A stretch of DNA of 59,873 nt, taken from assembly GCA_944375765.1 (NCBI GenBank), contig CALWAR010000120.1:1-59873 (forward strand), written 5' to 3'. The position numbers were made by a program, and so were the translations under genes. The notes beneath the pieces were generated by a model, which ran no database searches, was not told the DNA's origin, and worked only from the letters and a program-made list of their open reading frames with translations. The stretch comes from an uncultured Mediterraneibacter sp. Lineage in GTDB: Bacteria; Bacillota; Clostridia; Lachnospirales; Lachnospiraceae. Numbering within the stretch: the first letter of the stretch is position 1; every line of letters starts with the position of its first letter. This document shows, one piece after another, positions 8,728 through 16,924 of the stretch.

Positions 8728-9084
8728 ATGAACCAGTCAAAAGAGATGGTGCGCATCGCATATGACGCGCTCAGCGACAAAAAAGGCGAAGATATCAAGA
8801 TCATCGATATCACGGGAGTCTCCGTACTCGCTGATTATTTTATTATTGCGAACGGGAACAGCGACAGCCAGGTGAACGCTCTTGTCGACAATGTTGAGGA
8901 AGAACTGCACAAAGCCGGTTATCCTCTTAAACAGCGCGAAGGCCGCGGCAATTCAAGCTGGATCCTGCTCGATTTCGGCGATATCATCGTCCACGTATTT
9001 GATAAGGAAAACCGCCTGTTCTATGATCTGGAAAGGATCTGGAAAGACGGAAAAGACATTTCGATCGGGGAACTTGCAGAGTAA
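8728..9084 (+). CDS. rsfS: Ribosomal silencing factor RsfS
   Basis: A 118-residue RsfS/Iojap protein, which binds L14 on the 50S subunit and blocks subunit joining when nutrients are short. Typical motifs are DIKIIDITGVSVLADYFIIANG, GNSSWILLDFGDIIVHVF and FYDLERIWKDG. AAAGGAGG precedes the ATG. Last gene of the plus-strand run; a shared terminator separates it from convergent lexA. Confidence 0.95.
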   Translation: MNQSKEMVRIAYDALSDKKGEDIKIIDITGVSVLADYFIIANGNSDSQVNALVDNVEEELHKAGYPLKQREGRGNSSWILLDFGDIIVHVFDKENRLFYDLERIWKDGKDISIGELAE

Positions 9085-9111
9085 TCTCCTCATTATCCGT
9101 CCTGTCACATT

Positions 9112-9159
9112 AAAAAGCAGCATGCACGGTCAGAAAAACATACCGCATGCTGCTTTTTT
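9112..9159. terminator. Bidirectional terminator between rsfS and lexA
   Basis: GCAGCATGC (9117-9125) pairs with GCATGCTGC (9145-9153), extended by GGT/ACC. A-rich and T-rich flanks on the two sides let it terminate both converging transcripts. Confidence 0.8.
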
Positions 9160-9180
9160 AATAGCGGTTAATGCAACCGA

Positions 9181-9798
9181 TCATTTGAACAGTCTGATCA
9201 CGCCGATCACTTTGCCGAGGATAGAAACATCTTTCACGATGATCGGATCCATAAAATCATTTTCAGGCTGGAGGCGATAGACGCCTTCTTCCTTATAAAA
9301 AGTCTTTACTGTCGCACTGTCATCCACGAGCGCAACGACCATATCTCCGTTAGAAGCAGTGCTGTTTTCCTCGACTAGCACCATATCTCCGTCAAGGATC
9401 CCGGCATTTATCATACTTTCTCCTTTTACCTTAAGCATGAATGTCTGCTTATTCGGCATATGCTCGACCGGGACAGGAAAGTAGTCCTCGATGTTCTCCT
9501 GAGCCAGGATCGGCTGTCCTGCCGCCACCTGTCCTACGATAGGAACATTGACCATCTCACGCCTGGTAAGATTAAAACTATCATCCAGGATCTCGATCGC
9601 TCTTGGTTTCGTAGGATCTCTCCTTATATATCCATTCTTCTCAAGAGTCTCGAGATGGGAGTGGACAGAAGAAGTGGATTTCAGGTTGACCGCTTCACAT
9701 ATCTCGCGCACTGCCGGCGGAAATCCCCGCTGCAGGATCTGCATCTTGATGTATTCTAATATTTCCTGTTGCTTTTTGCTTATCTTTCCCTTTGCCAT
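9181..9798 (-). CDS. lexA: LexA SOS repressor
   Basis: A 205-residue LexA. The N-terminal winged helix-turn-helix (residues ~1-65, [25 protein letters not shown]) binds SOS boxes. The cleavage site is Ala93-Gly94 (VAAGQP), and the Ser-Lys dyad is Ser128 (KGESM) and Lys165 (DDSATVK). RecA filaments trigger self-cleavage after DNA damage. ATG 9798 is preceded by GGAGGAAGCT. The upstream region holds several LexA-box-like palindromes, so autorepression and control of the divergent gene are expected. Confidence 0.97.
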   Translation of the reverse strand: MAKGKISKKQQEILEYIKMQILQRGFPPAVREICEAVNLKSTSSVHSHLETLEKNGYIRRDPTKPRAIEILDDSFNLTRREMVNVPIVGQVAAGQPILAQENIEDYFPVPVEHMPNKQTFMLKVKGESMINAGILDGDMVLVEENSTASNGDMVVALVDDSATVKTFYKEEGVYRLQPENDFMDPIIVKDVSILGKVIGVIRLFK

Positions 9799-9827
9799 AG
9801 CTTCCTCCGATAATTTTACTACTTAAT

Positions 9828-9856
9828 ATACTACCACAGCAAATCCAAAAAAGCAA
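9828..9856 (-). promoter_or_regulatory. lexA promoter
   Basis: On the minus strand, TTGCTT (9856-9851) and TAGTAT (9833-9828) with 17 bp between. The -35 overlaps the first LexA-box-like palindrome (9854-9867), as expected for autorepression. Confidence 0.6.
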
Positions 9857-9958
9857 ACATTTGTTTACGAAAATATGTTCGATTCCCCTATTGACAAACG
9901 GATGTTCGCAGAATATAATATCAAATACAGAACAATTGTTTGCATGAATGTACGTTCG
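9854..9958. promoter_or_regulatory. Cluster of five LexA-box-like operators
   Basis: Five 14-bp sites resemble the Gram-positive LexA box CGAACATATGTTCG: 9854-9867 (CAAACATTTGTTTA), 9868-9881 (CGAAAATATGTTCG, one mismatch), 9895-9908 (CAAACGGATGTTCG), 9929-9942 (AGAACAATTGTTTG) and 9945-9958 (TGAATGTACGTTCG). The first overlaps the lexA -35, the third lies in the spacer of the divergent promoter, and the fourth and fifth cover its start site and early leader. The weaker sites may be half-functional. Confidence 0.75.
9891..9919 (+). promoter_or_regulatory. Promoter of the YneA-like gene
   Basis: TTGACA (9891-9896) and TATAAT (9914-9919) with 17 bp between, both consensus boxes. A LexA-box-like site fills the spacer. 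A promoter this strong under tight repression fits an SOS-induced gene. Confidence 0.8.
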
Positions 9959-9965
9959 ATTTAAA

Positions 9966-9979
9966 GTGTACATGTATAC
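9966..9979. other. Near-perfect palindrome in the yneA-like leader
   Basis: GTGTACATGTATAC matches its reverse complement at 12 of 14 positions. It lies about 40 bp downstream of the predicted start site and does not fit the LexA consensus. It could be a second operator or an RNA hairpin; function unknown. Confidence 0.35.
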
Positions 9980-10045
9980 AATATGGGCTTACAGTCAGCA
10001 ACAGAGGATGAGTATTGATTTCAAATGATAAAAAGGGGTTTTAAA

Positions 10046-10384
10046 ATGAAAAAGAGGGTATCGGATTGTGCATCCAAAAAGGAGTTCAGAAGATTTTTTA
10101 CAGGCATTGTTTTAATAACGGTCATCTGTATATCATTTGGTACGTTTCTTGTTTCTGCACACGAGAAAGAGTCTGTCAATGATATTACATACATGTATTA
10201 TAGTATACAGATCCGGCCAGGGGATACACTCTGGACGATCGCTGAAGATACGATGACTGATGAGTACGATTCTGTTGCCGAATACGTGCAGGTACTCAGG
10301 GACATAAACGACCTTGATTCAGACGATATACAGGCAGGCCGGAATCTGATCATCCTACACAGCGATCCGTCTGATCAGCCGTAA
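10046..10384 (+). CDS. YneA-like LysM-domain cell-division inhibitor
   Basis: A 112-residue protein with a basic N-terminus, one membrane segment (residues ~21-40, GIVLITVICISFGTFLV) and a C-terminal LysM domain (YYSIQIRPGDTLWTIAEDTM to AGRNLIILH) placed outside the membrane. Divergent position to lexA, LexA boxes at the promoter and this architecture match Bacillus YneA, which delays septation during SOS. AAGGGG at 10032-10037 supports ATG 10046 rather than ATG 10025. Sequence identity to YneA may be low, so the role is inferred from layout and domain order. Confidence 0.75.
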   Translation: MKKRVSDCASKKEFRRFFTGIVLITVICISFGTFLVSAHEKESVNDITYMYYSIQIRPGDTLWTIAEDTMTDEYDSVAEYVQVLRDINDLDSDDIQAGRNLIILHSDPSDQP

Positions 10385-10452
10385 GTCTTCCGGAGAAGAA
10401 GAGTTGTTTCCAGCATCTTATCCGCATATTTCAATCTATACGACAAATACCG

Positions 10453-10483
10453 ATTTTTCCAAAAGATTATAGACAAATCCGGG
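10453..10483 (+). other. Possible dif-like recombination site upstream of the XerS-like gene
   Basis: From memory, the streptococcal dif site recognised by XerS begins ATTTTTCCGAA and continues AAACTATAA. Here ATTTTTCCAAAAGATTATA occurs at 10453-10471, 61 bp upstream of the recombinase, where difSL lies in streptococci. About 16 of the first 19 positions agree but the right arm does not. The match is AT-rich and could be chance; treat as a lead only. Confidence 0.25.
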
Positions 10484-10498
10484 GAAATCCGGTATAAT
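10470..10498 (+). promoter_or_regulatory. Promoter of the XerS-like recombinase
   Basis: TAGACA (10470-10475) and TATAAT (10493-10498) with 17 bp between. The spacer contains the direct repeat AAATCCGG twice (10475-10482 and 10485-10492), a possible regulator site. Confidence 0.65.
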
Positions 10499-10543
10499 AA
10501 CTCAGGGATCATAAATTTTATTCACAGATAAGGGGTTTACACT

Positions 10544-11620
10544 ATGGAAAGAACAAACACATCAAACACAAAATCATATCATGAACAGCGGTCGATAGAC
10601 AACACGCTCAGGCTCAGGGAGATCTTAAAGACGCTGCCTCCGTTTGCAAAGGATTATTTTCGCGCAGTCGAGCCGACTACGTCGGCCAGGACACGTATTT
10701 CTTATGCCTATGACATCCGTGTTTTCTTTCATTTCTTAATGGAGACCAATCCTGTATATAAGGACTATACGGTCGATCAGTTCACTCTGAAAGATCTGGA
10801 GCGTCTGGAGCCTGTAGATATCGAGGAATATCAGGAATACCTGAAAGTCTATGAAAACGATGAAAAGAAACAGATCACTAATGCGGAAAAAGGTCTCGCG
10901 CGCAAGATGTCGGCGCTGAGAAGTTTCTACGGTTATTTCTATAAAAGACAGGCGATCACTAAAAATCCGACTTTGCTCGTCGACATGCCTAAACTGCATG
11001 AAAAAGCGATCATCCGCCTTGACGCCGATGAGGTTGCCAGGCTGCTCGACTATGTCGATCATGGCGGCGACAATCTGACCGGTCAGAGAAAGGCATATTA
11101 TGAAAAGACGAAGAACCGTGATCTGGCGATCCTGACGCTTCTTCTAGGAACCGGGATCCGTGTGTCCGAATGTGTGGGCCTGGACATACAGGATGTTGAT
11201 TTTAACAACAACGGTATAAAGGTGACGCGCAAAGGCGGGAACGAGATGGTCGTCTACTTTGGCGGGGAAGTAGAAAACGCGCTTAAAATGTATATATATA
11301 CGACACGGAAGACTACTATCCCGCTTCCCGGCCATGAGAATGCCCTTTTTCTCTCTACCCGCCGGCAGCGTATGGGAGTACAGGCCGTAGAGAACATGGT
11401 CCGGAAATATTCCCGCGAAATAACTCCAAACAAGAAGATCACGCCCCATAAGCTCCGGAGCACTTACGGAACTTCTCTTTACAGGGAAACCGGCGATATT
11501 TATCTCGTAGCCGATGTCCTGGGACACAAAGACGTCAATACGACAAAGAAGCACTACGCTGCAATCGATGAGAACCGCCGCAGAAAAGCCGCAGGAGCTG
11601 TCAAACTCCGCGAAGTATGA
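10544..11620 (+). CDS. XerS-like tyrosine recombinase
   Basis: A 358-residue tyrosine recombinase with all catalytic residues: Arg206 (GTGIRVSE), the VTRKGG hairpin Lys, His302 and Arg305 (HKLR), His328 (LGHKD) and nucleophile Tyr338 (KKHY). The length and blocks such as NRDLAILTLLLGTGIRVSE, VTRKGGNE, KYSREITP and ITPHKLR resemble streptococcal XerS (356 aa), which alone resolves chromosome dimers, more than the ~300-aa XerC/XerD. No phage genes or att repeats surround it, so a chromosomal housekeeping role is likelier than an integrase. Confidence 0.8.
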   Translation: MERTNTSNTKSYHEQRSIDNTLRLREILKTLPPFAKDYFRAVEPTTSARTRISYAYDIRVFFHFLMETNPVYKDYTVDQFTLKDLERLEPVDIEEYQEYLKVYENDEKKQITNAEKGLARKMSALRSFYGYFYKRQAITKNPTLLVDMPKLHEKAIIRLDADEVARLLDYVDHGGDNLTGQRKAYYEKTKNRDLAILTLLLGTGIRVSECVGLDIQDVDFNNNGIKVTRKGGNEMVVYFGGEVENALKMYIYTTRKTTIPLPGHENALFLSTRRQRMGVQAVENMVRKYSREITPNKKITPHKLRSTYGTSLYRETGDIYLVADVLGHKDVNTTKKHYAAIDENRRRKAAGAVKLREV

Positions 11621-11628
11621 TCCTCCTG

Positions 11629-13638
11629 CTATCTCACTCTTCTTAAGACAAGAACATAAAGCCGGGACAAATTGCGGGCGTACTGCGTCATAAGCGATGA
11701 AAGTTCCGGCTCTCCCTCTATATGACGCTGATACTTCATTCCATCGATATTCATGAGCTTTTTCTCCTTTTTCAGATGAAGCATTTCCTGGATCTGGTTC
11801 AGAACATAATCCGTATAACAGATATATCTCTCCATGATCCTGCGCGCCTTAAGACCGCGCTTTTTATGTTTGACCAGGAAAAACATCTGCTGGATCTCGG
11901 ACGCCATGCACCAGGTTATATTCAGGATCTTGTTGTAATATTCTCTGTCTTTGTCATCTTTTTCCACCTGCGGCAGATCAGTCCTGATCTGGGCAAGGAC
12001 AGCGTGATACTGGATCTGCGCGTCGCAGATGCACCAGTAATCCAGATGGTTCGTAAGCAGGTCTTCCAGCATGCGCAGATACATGTGATGCATATGGAAC
12101 AGCAACTGGAAATTATAGCGGACCTGACTTCCCAGACTTGTCGGGAAAAAGAATTTGTTTATGATCAGGACGAATAATACTGCCCCCGCAATATAGGCCA
12201 TGCGGAGAAATACCGCCATCGTTTCCCCCATAGCCAGCGTTGTCATGGACAACGCGAAACAGGTGACAAACAGCGCGTGAACGATCGTCCCCGGCGTTGC
12301 TGTATACATGCATACAATCATAATTCCGGACAGGATAAGATGCGAAGCCATGGTATCACAGAACGGAAGGACAAGCGTTACAAGGATACAGCCGGCGGCA
12401 GTTCCAAGGAAGCGCGTCCGCATGCGGTAATTGCTGTCTTCATACATGGGGCGCAGTAAAAGAAACGCATTCATCACAAACCAGTATGAATGTTCATCAT
12501 AAAACAGCAGGTTAAAAGTCATTCCGCTCATCAATACTACGCTCATACGCAGCGCAAAACGCATCTCAAATGTATCCGGCCTGAAATGTGCCAGGATACG
12601 TTCCCTGAACTGATGTTTTGCCGGGACTTCCCACTGTTCGCTCAGTATCCCCCGCTCTTTTACCTCTGCCTGATGCAGGATAAAAAGAAACATGCGGAAG
12701 AAGTTTGCAACGTGTCGGTGAAATATATCTTTTTCCTTTTCCGCCTCAGCCAGCAGACGGCGTCGGTCTCTCTTTAAGAGCCTTGTTTTTCTTCTGTCTC
12801 CTGAAAGGAAATCGATCTCCCCTGCTTTCTGCATATATCCGGCCAGTTCCAGAGCCAGTCCGCGCGAGTTTTCATCCGCAGGGCTGAGAGCCTCGCTCTG
12901 ATTTGATACAAGGTATGTCGTTCTCTGTATCAGAAGGGCGAACATATACTGAAGTTTTCCCGCTGTGGTCACTACATGCCTTTTCCCCCTTTTGTCGTTT
13001 GCCTCCTGATAAAGCAGCCGCTGCAGCCGGAAAAGATCTTTCAGATCTTCACTGATATCCTCTTCATTCAGTAATTTTTCCAGGATGCGGCCCAGAAGTT
13101 TCATGACTTCCCGCTCTGTGCAGATACCCAGTTTCCCGCGGTTCATCCAATGGTACAGTTTGATCGTGATAAATACAAATATGCAGCAGAATATCATCGC
13201 CTCCAGTTGCAGGACAAATCCGTTCCAGCCGACAGGAAGAAACTGCAGGAACGTAAAAGTCATCAGTGTGGAAAAGTATCCGAGCTGATTGAACTGTGAA
13301 CTTTTTGTAAATATGAGCCAGAACGGGACGATAAGGTTCAGCGCCAGACACAGCCCTGTGTTCCATGTTGCGGCATAGGCCAGTCCAAGAAGGATTATCT
13401 GCTGAACGAGCAGACCAAGCAGAGGTGCGGAGGGGACTTTTCTTTTTTTATAGTTCCCCTGAAAGATCACAGTTACAAGAGACGCGATGATCGTATATTC
13501 CAGTCCGAAAAGGAAGATGACCGAATAGAACATGATCAGAAAAAAGACAATAACAGGAAGCGCCTGCAGGAACTGCGTCCGCACACTTTCAGCCCGGTCA
13601 TGAAATTGTGGCAGTCTGGCTTGATTGTTTAAATTCAT
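11629..13638 (-). CDS. FUSC family membrane protein (putative aromatic-acid exporter type)
   Basis: A 669-residue integral membrane protein with two membrane bundles, residues ~27-165 and ~365-500, separated by and followed by cytoplasmic regions rich in charged helices (GDRRKTRLLKRDRRRLLAEAE). This duplicated layout is that of the FUSC/YccS/AaeB superfamily. RMSVVLMSGMTFNLLFYDEHSYWFVMNAFLLLRPMYEDS is split by the family-typical W-rich loop. CAAGAGGAG precedes the ATG. The substrate cannot be predicted. Its 3' end lies 8 bp from the convergent recombinase gene with no terminator between. Confidence 0.8.
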   Translation of the reverse strand: MNLNNQARLPQFHDRAESVRTQFLQALPVIVFFLIMFYSVIFLFGLEYTIIASLVTVIFQGNYKKRKVPSAPLLGLLVQQIILLGLAYAATWNTGLCLALNLIVPFWLIFTKSSQFNQLGYFSTLMTFTFLQFLPVGWNGFVLQLEAMIFCCIFVFITIKLYHWMNRGKLGICTEREVMKLLGRILEKLLNEEDISEDLKDLFRLQRLLYQEANDKRGKRHVVTTAGKLQYMFALLIQRTTYLVSNQSEALSPADENSRGLALELAGYMQKAGEIDFLSGDRRKTRLLKRDRRRLLAEAEKEKDIFHRHVANFFRMFLFILHQAEVKERGILSEQWEVPAKHQFRERILAHFRPDTFEMRFALRMSVVLMSGMTFNLLFYDEHSYWFVMNAFLLLRPMYEDSNYRMRTRFLGTAAGCILVTLVLPFCDTMASHLILSGIMIVCMYTATPGTIVHALFVTCFALSMTTLAMGETMAVFLRMAYIAGAVLFVLIINKFFFPTSLGSQVRYNFQLLFHMHHMYLRMLEDLLTNHLDYWCICDAQIQYHAVLAQIRTDLPQVEKDDKDREYYNKILNITWCMASEIQQMFFLVKHKKRGLKARRIMERYICYTDYVLNQIQEMLHLKKEKKLMNIDGMKYQRHIEGEPELSSLMTQYARNLSRLYVLVLRRVR

Positions 13639-13649
13639 TATATCTCCTC

Positions 13650-13678
13650 TTGTAATTACGTCTTCCGGTCAGTATAAT
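13650..13678 (+). promoter_or_regulatory. Promoter of ttcA
   Basis: TTGTAA (13650-13655) and TATAAT (13673-13678) with 17 bp between, in the short divergent gap to the FUSC gene. A start site near 13685 gives a ~30-nt leader. Confidence 0.65.
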
Positions 13679-13714
13679 ATAAAAATGTACGACATGAGAA
13701 AGGAACGAGAAAAT

Positions 13715-14470
13715 ATGCAGCTTCAGCGTTTACTAAGTTATACAAGGAAAGCCGTGGACGAATATGAGATGATACGGGAAGGCGATCATATCGCAGTCGG
13801 GATATCAGGGGGAAAAGACAGCCTGACTCTCCTGCATGCGCTCCACGGTCTCAGGCGTTTCTACCCGAACAAATTCAGTCTCAGCGCAATCACAGTCGAT
13901 CTTGGATTTGAGGATTTTGATCTCTCTGCGATCCGTGAACTTTGCCGCAGGATGGAGGTTCCCTACAAGATCGTAAATTCGGACATCTATAACATCCTTT
14001 TCAATATACGGAAAGAGAGCAATCCGTGTTCCCTCTGTGCAAAGATGCGAAAAGGCGCGCTCAATCAGGCGATCAAAGAAATGGGCTGCAATAAAGTCGC
14101 ATACGCACATCACAAAGACGATATCATCGAGACGATGCTGCTCTCTCTTATCTTTGAAGGGAGGTTTCACTCTTTCTCCCCGAGGACATATCTGGACAGG
14201 ATGGATCTGACGGTCATCCGTCCGCTTATGTACGTCGATGAGGCGGATGTGATCAGCTTTAAAAACAAATATGATCTGCCGGTCGTCAAAAGCAAGTGCC
14301 CGGTAGACGGATATACAAAACGCCAGTACGCGAAAGAGCTGGTCCGCCAGCTCGATGCGGAACACCCCGGCGCCAGGGAGCGCATGTTCCATGCCATCCT
14401 CACAGGAGATCTCTCCGGCTGGCCGGCCCGTACAATCCGCATGCGCGCACGGTCGGATAAAACGACCTGA
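13715..14470 (+). CDS. ttcA: TtcA family tRNA 2-thiolation ATPase
   Basis: A 251-residue PP-loop ATPase with GISGGKDSLTLL, which adenylates the target base. CSLCAKMRKG supplies two Cys and SKCPVDGYTKRQ a third, the pattern for the [4Fe-4S] cluster of TtcA, which makes 2-thiocytidine-32 in tRNA. ATG 13715 is chosen because AAGGAAC lies ~10 bp upstream; earlier in-frame starts fall at or before the promoter. Other TtcA-like thiolases share this fold, so the exact tRNA position is inferred. Confidence 0.82.
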   Translation: MQLQRLLSYTRKAVDEYEMIREGDHIAVGISGGKDSLTLLHALHGLRRFYPNKFSLSAITVDLGFEDFDLSAIRELCRRMEVPYKIVNSDIYNILFNIRKESNPCSLCAKMRKGALNQAIKEMGCNKVAYAHHKDDIIETMLLSLIFEGRFHSFSPRTYLDRMDLTVIRPLMYVDEADVISFKNKYDLPVVKSKCPVDGYTKRQYAKELVRQLDAEHPGARERMFHAILTGDLSGWPARTIRMRARSDKTT

Positions 14471-14484
14471 GAATAAGAGAAATA

Positions 14485-14525
14485 CTCCCGGCAGATAAAG
14501 CTGATTTATCCGCCGGGAGATTTTT
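14485..14525 (+). terminator. Terminator after ttcA
   Basis: CTCCCGGC (14485-14492) pairs with GCCGGGAG (14512-14519), extended inward by AGATAAA/TTTATC, followed by ATTTTTAT. Sits between ttcA and the convergent kinase-like gene. Confidence 0.75.
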
Positions 14526-14567
14526 ATCCGGAGCCGGTATATCTGACGCCGGGCATGGTATCTATTT

Positions 14568-15215
14568 TCATATATGTCTCTTATCCCTGGCGATGCTCTC
14601 TTTGAGCTGCACGTAATCGATAATAGCTTTCGCTGTTCCGTCGATCCCCAGTTCAGAGCTGGTAAGGCACAGTTCATAGCTCTCCGCGTCAGACCATTTC
14701 TTGTTCGTGTAGTAATTATAATAGCTGGAGCGCTTTTTATCGGTTTTTATAATCATATCTTTCGCCTTTGCGTCAGTGAGGTCATAGATCCTGGCGATCC
14801 TCCGGATACGCGCTTCCATATCGGCATGTATGAACACGCTGACTACATTTTTATATGATTCCAGCGCATAGTCCGCGCACCGGCCTACAAGGATGCACGG
14901 CCCCTCATCCGCGATCTTCTTTATAGCGTCAAACTGTGCCAGAAAGACTTTATGATTGATCGGCATATCGGTATATGTATTGCCCGAATATCCCATGGAA
15001 TAAGTGTCCATGACAAGTGAATAAAGGAAACTGTTCGTCGGTTTCTCATCGTGTGTCTCAAAGATCTCTTCGCAGATGCCGCTCTCTTTCGCGGCCCTGG
15101 CAAGCATCTCTTTGTCGTACAATTTGATGTCAAAAGCCTCGGCGACTTTATAGCCGATCTCTCTTCCTGCACTTCCATACTCACGTCCTATTGTAATGAT
15201 CGTGTTTGTTTTCAT
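14568..15215 (-). CDS. Cytidylate-kinase-like family protein
   Basis: A 215-residue P-loop protein of the cytidylate kinase-like family (AAA_26-type). It begins TIITIGREYGSAGREIGYKVAEAF, a variant Walker A, then KLYDKEMLARAAKESG; the LID-like Arg cluster (EARIRRIARIYDLTDAKAKDMIIKTDKKRSSYYNYYT) is typical. These are common in Clostridia as stand-alone paralogs of true CMP kinase; their substrate is unknown. AAAGGAGAGTG precedes the ATG. Monocistronic, with its own promoter and convergent to ttcA. Confidence 0.8.
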   Translation of the reverse strand: MKTNTIITIGREYGSAGREIGYKVAEAFDIKLYDKEMLARAAKESGICEEIFETHDEKPTNSFLYSLVMDTYSMGYSGNTYTDMPINHKVFLAQFDAIKKIADEGPCILVGRCADYALESYKNVVSVFIHADMEARIRRIARIYDLTDAKAKDMIIKTDKKRSSYYNYYTNKKWSDAESYELCLTSSELGIDGTAKAIIDYVQLKESIARDKRHI

Positions 15216-15293
15216 TGTAAGTCACTCTCCTTTGCATCATACAAATTGTGATTTTGCATAAAAAAATGCTTTTATATTACATCTTATATGACT

Positions 15294-15322
15294 ATTATAA
15301 CGAAAATACACTGCCATTACAA
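15294..15322 (-). promoter_or_regulatory. Promoter of the cytidylate-kinase-like gene
   Basis: On the minus strand, TTGTAA (15322-15317) and TATAAT (15299-15294) with 17 bp between. The -35 coincides with the last codon and stop of rluD, so the two genes are tightly packed but independently started. Confidence 0.65.
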
Positions 15323-16261
15323 TGAAAATTTATATTTTCTTCTCAACATATCAAGCAGATCGCTGAAATAATCCGGCAGAGGCGCGTCAAACTCCATATA
15401 TTTTCCGGTAGTCGGATGACGTATGCCCAGTATTTTTGCGTGCAGAGTCTGTCCCTGGAGTTTAAACGGACATTTTGACGGTCCATAGACATTATCGCCG
15501 AGAATCGGATGGGAGATGCCTGCCATATGCACGCGGATCTGATGCGTGCGGCCTGTTTCCAGCTCGCACTCGATATAAGTGTAGCTGCCGAACCTTTCAA
15601 GTACTCTGTAATGAGTGACAGCGTGTCTCCCATTCGCAGATCTGGTGCTCATCTTTTTCCGGTCAGTGGGATGCCGGCCCACAGGTGCATTTACCGTACC
15701 TGAATCCTCTTTCAGATTGCCGTATACGACAGCATGGTAGCGCCGTGTGATCGAATGTTCTTTCAGCTCCTCTGCAAGGATCTGATGAGCGCGGTCATTC
15801 TTGCATATGAGCAGAGAGCCTGTCGTATCCATATCGATCCGGTGTACGATGCCCGGACGCATAACCCCGTTAATCCCGGACAGCCGGTCCCGGCAGTGGT
15901 ACATGACTGCATTGACAAGCGTGTGCTCATAGTGTCCCGGAGCCGGATGCACGACCATACCTTTCGGTTTGTTTACTACCAGGATATCCGCATCTTCATA
16001 CAGGATATCAAGAGGGATGTTTTCCGGCAGTATCTCAGGTATTTCCGGTTCGGGTATCTTCACACAGATTTCGTCTCCCGGCGCCGCCTTATAATTGGCT
16101 TTTACAGGACTCCCGTTTACTTCTATGTTCCCGTCCCTGAGCAGTTTCTGTATATAGGAGCGGGAAAGTCCCTCCAGATTCCCGCTTAAAAATCTGTCGA
16201 TCCTTTCCCCGCCGTGCTCGACTTGTATATTTATATTTTCATCTTCTATGATATCATTCAT
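15317..16261 (-). CDS. rluD: RluD-type 23S rRNA pseudouridine synthase
   Basis: A 314-residue RluA-family pseudouridine synthase. An N-terminal S4 domain (GERIDRFLSGNLEGLSRSYI) precedes the catalytic domain with VHRIDMDTTG holding the catalytic Asp, and ETGRTHQIRVHMAGISHPILGD. It isomerises uridines in 23S rRNA. I prefer ATG 16261, with GGATGG 9 bp upstream, over ATG 16273, which has no spaced site. It follows lspA, the usual Firmicute arrangement. The exact RluA subfamily target is inferred. Confidence 0.9.
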   Translation of the reverse strand: MNDIIEDENINIQVEHGGERIDRFLSGNLEGLSRSYIQKLLRDGNIEVNGSPVKANYKAAPGDEICVKIPEPEIPEILPENIPLDILYEDADILVVNKPKGMVVHPAPGHYEHTLVNAVMYHCRDRLSGINGVMRPGIVHRIDMDTTGSLLICKNDRAHQILAEELKEHSITRRYHAVVYGNLKEDSGTVNAPVGRHPTDRKKMSTRSANGRHAVTHYRVLERFGSYTYIECELETGRTHQIRVHMAGISHPILGDNVYGPSKCPFKLQGQTLHAKILGIRHPTTGKYMEFDAPLPDYFSDLLDMLRRKYKFSL

Positions 16262-16283
16262 ACCGTCGCCCATCCTGAGTAGA

Positions 16284-16862
16284 TCAGCCTCTCTTCCTGC
16301 TAAGAAAACTGAAATCGTCTTCCTCTTTATAATAAAACAGTATCAGAAATGCGAACAAAATAGCGGCTGTCACAACATAGCAGTCCGCAACATTAAAAAT
16401 CGGGAAGTCGATCAGACTGAAGTAGAAAAAGTCTACCACATAACCCAGCCGTATCCGGTCGATCATATTCCCGATCGCTCCCGCCCAGAGGAGCACTGCA
16501 CAGATCCGAAGAGGGACATATCTGCCCGCAGCCGGAATCCTCCCATATAAGACGAGCAGGACTGCACAGATCAGCACGGCTCCCGCCACTAAGACGTACT
16601 GCATATCCTGCATCATGCCGAATGCAGCGCCGCGGTTCTCCAGATACTGCAGTTCAAACACTCCATCGATCAGCACATGCGCCGGTTTTCCCTGAAGATA
16701 CTCGACCGCCATATATTTTGACCACTGATCGACCAGCAGCGCGGCTATGAAGCCTGCGGCTGACACTCCCCAGATCCGTCCTGACGTTAGTCTTATACCG
16801 GTTCTGCCGCTTTTATCCTGTTTATTTTCATCTTTCTGTCTGATATCCTGATTTTCCATCAT
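16284..16862 (-). CDS. lspA: Lipoprotein signal peptidase (signal peptidase II)
   Basis: A 192-residue membrane aspartyl protease that removes signal peptides from lipidated prolipoproteins. Four membrane helices are visible, with the catalytic blocks GAIGNMIDRIRLGYVVDF and FNVADCYV supplying the two Asp residues, and ENRGAAFGM. About 30 polar residues precede the first helix, longer than usual. AGGAAATGGG is 12 bp before the first ATG; a second ATG follows directly. Confidence 0.95.
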   Translation of the reverse strand: MMENQDIRQKDENKQDKSGRTGIRLTSGRIWGVSAAGFIAALLVDQWSKYMAVEYLQGKPAHVLIDGVFELQYLENRGAAFGMMQDMQYVLVAGAVLICAVLLVLYGRIPAAGRYVPLRICAVLLWAGAIGNMIDRIRLGYVVDFFYFSLIDFPIFNVADCYVVTAAILFAFLILFYYKEEDDFSFLSRKRG

Positions 16863-16924
16863 TATGCACCCATTTCCTGTCTATATGCCTTATTCTATAT
16901 GTCTGATATTGTCTGATATTATAT

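Noticed and set aside
10544..11620. Recombinase as an integrase of an integrated element
   Set aside because: No phage or conjugation genes, no tRNA and no flanking direct repeats; the surrounding genes are core and composition matches them.
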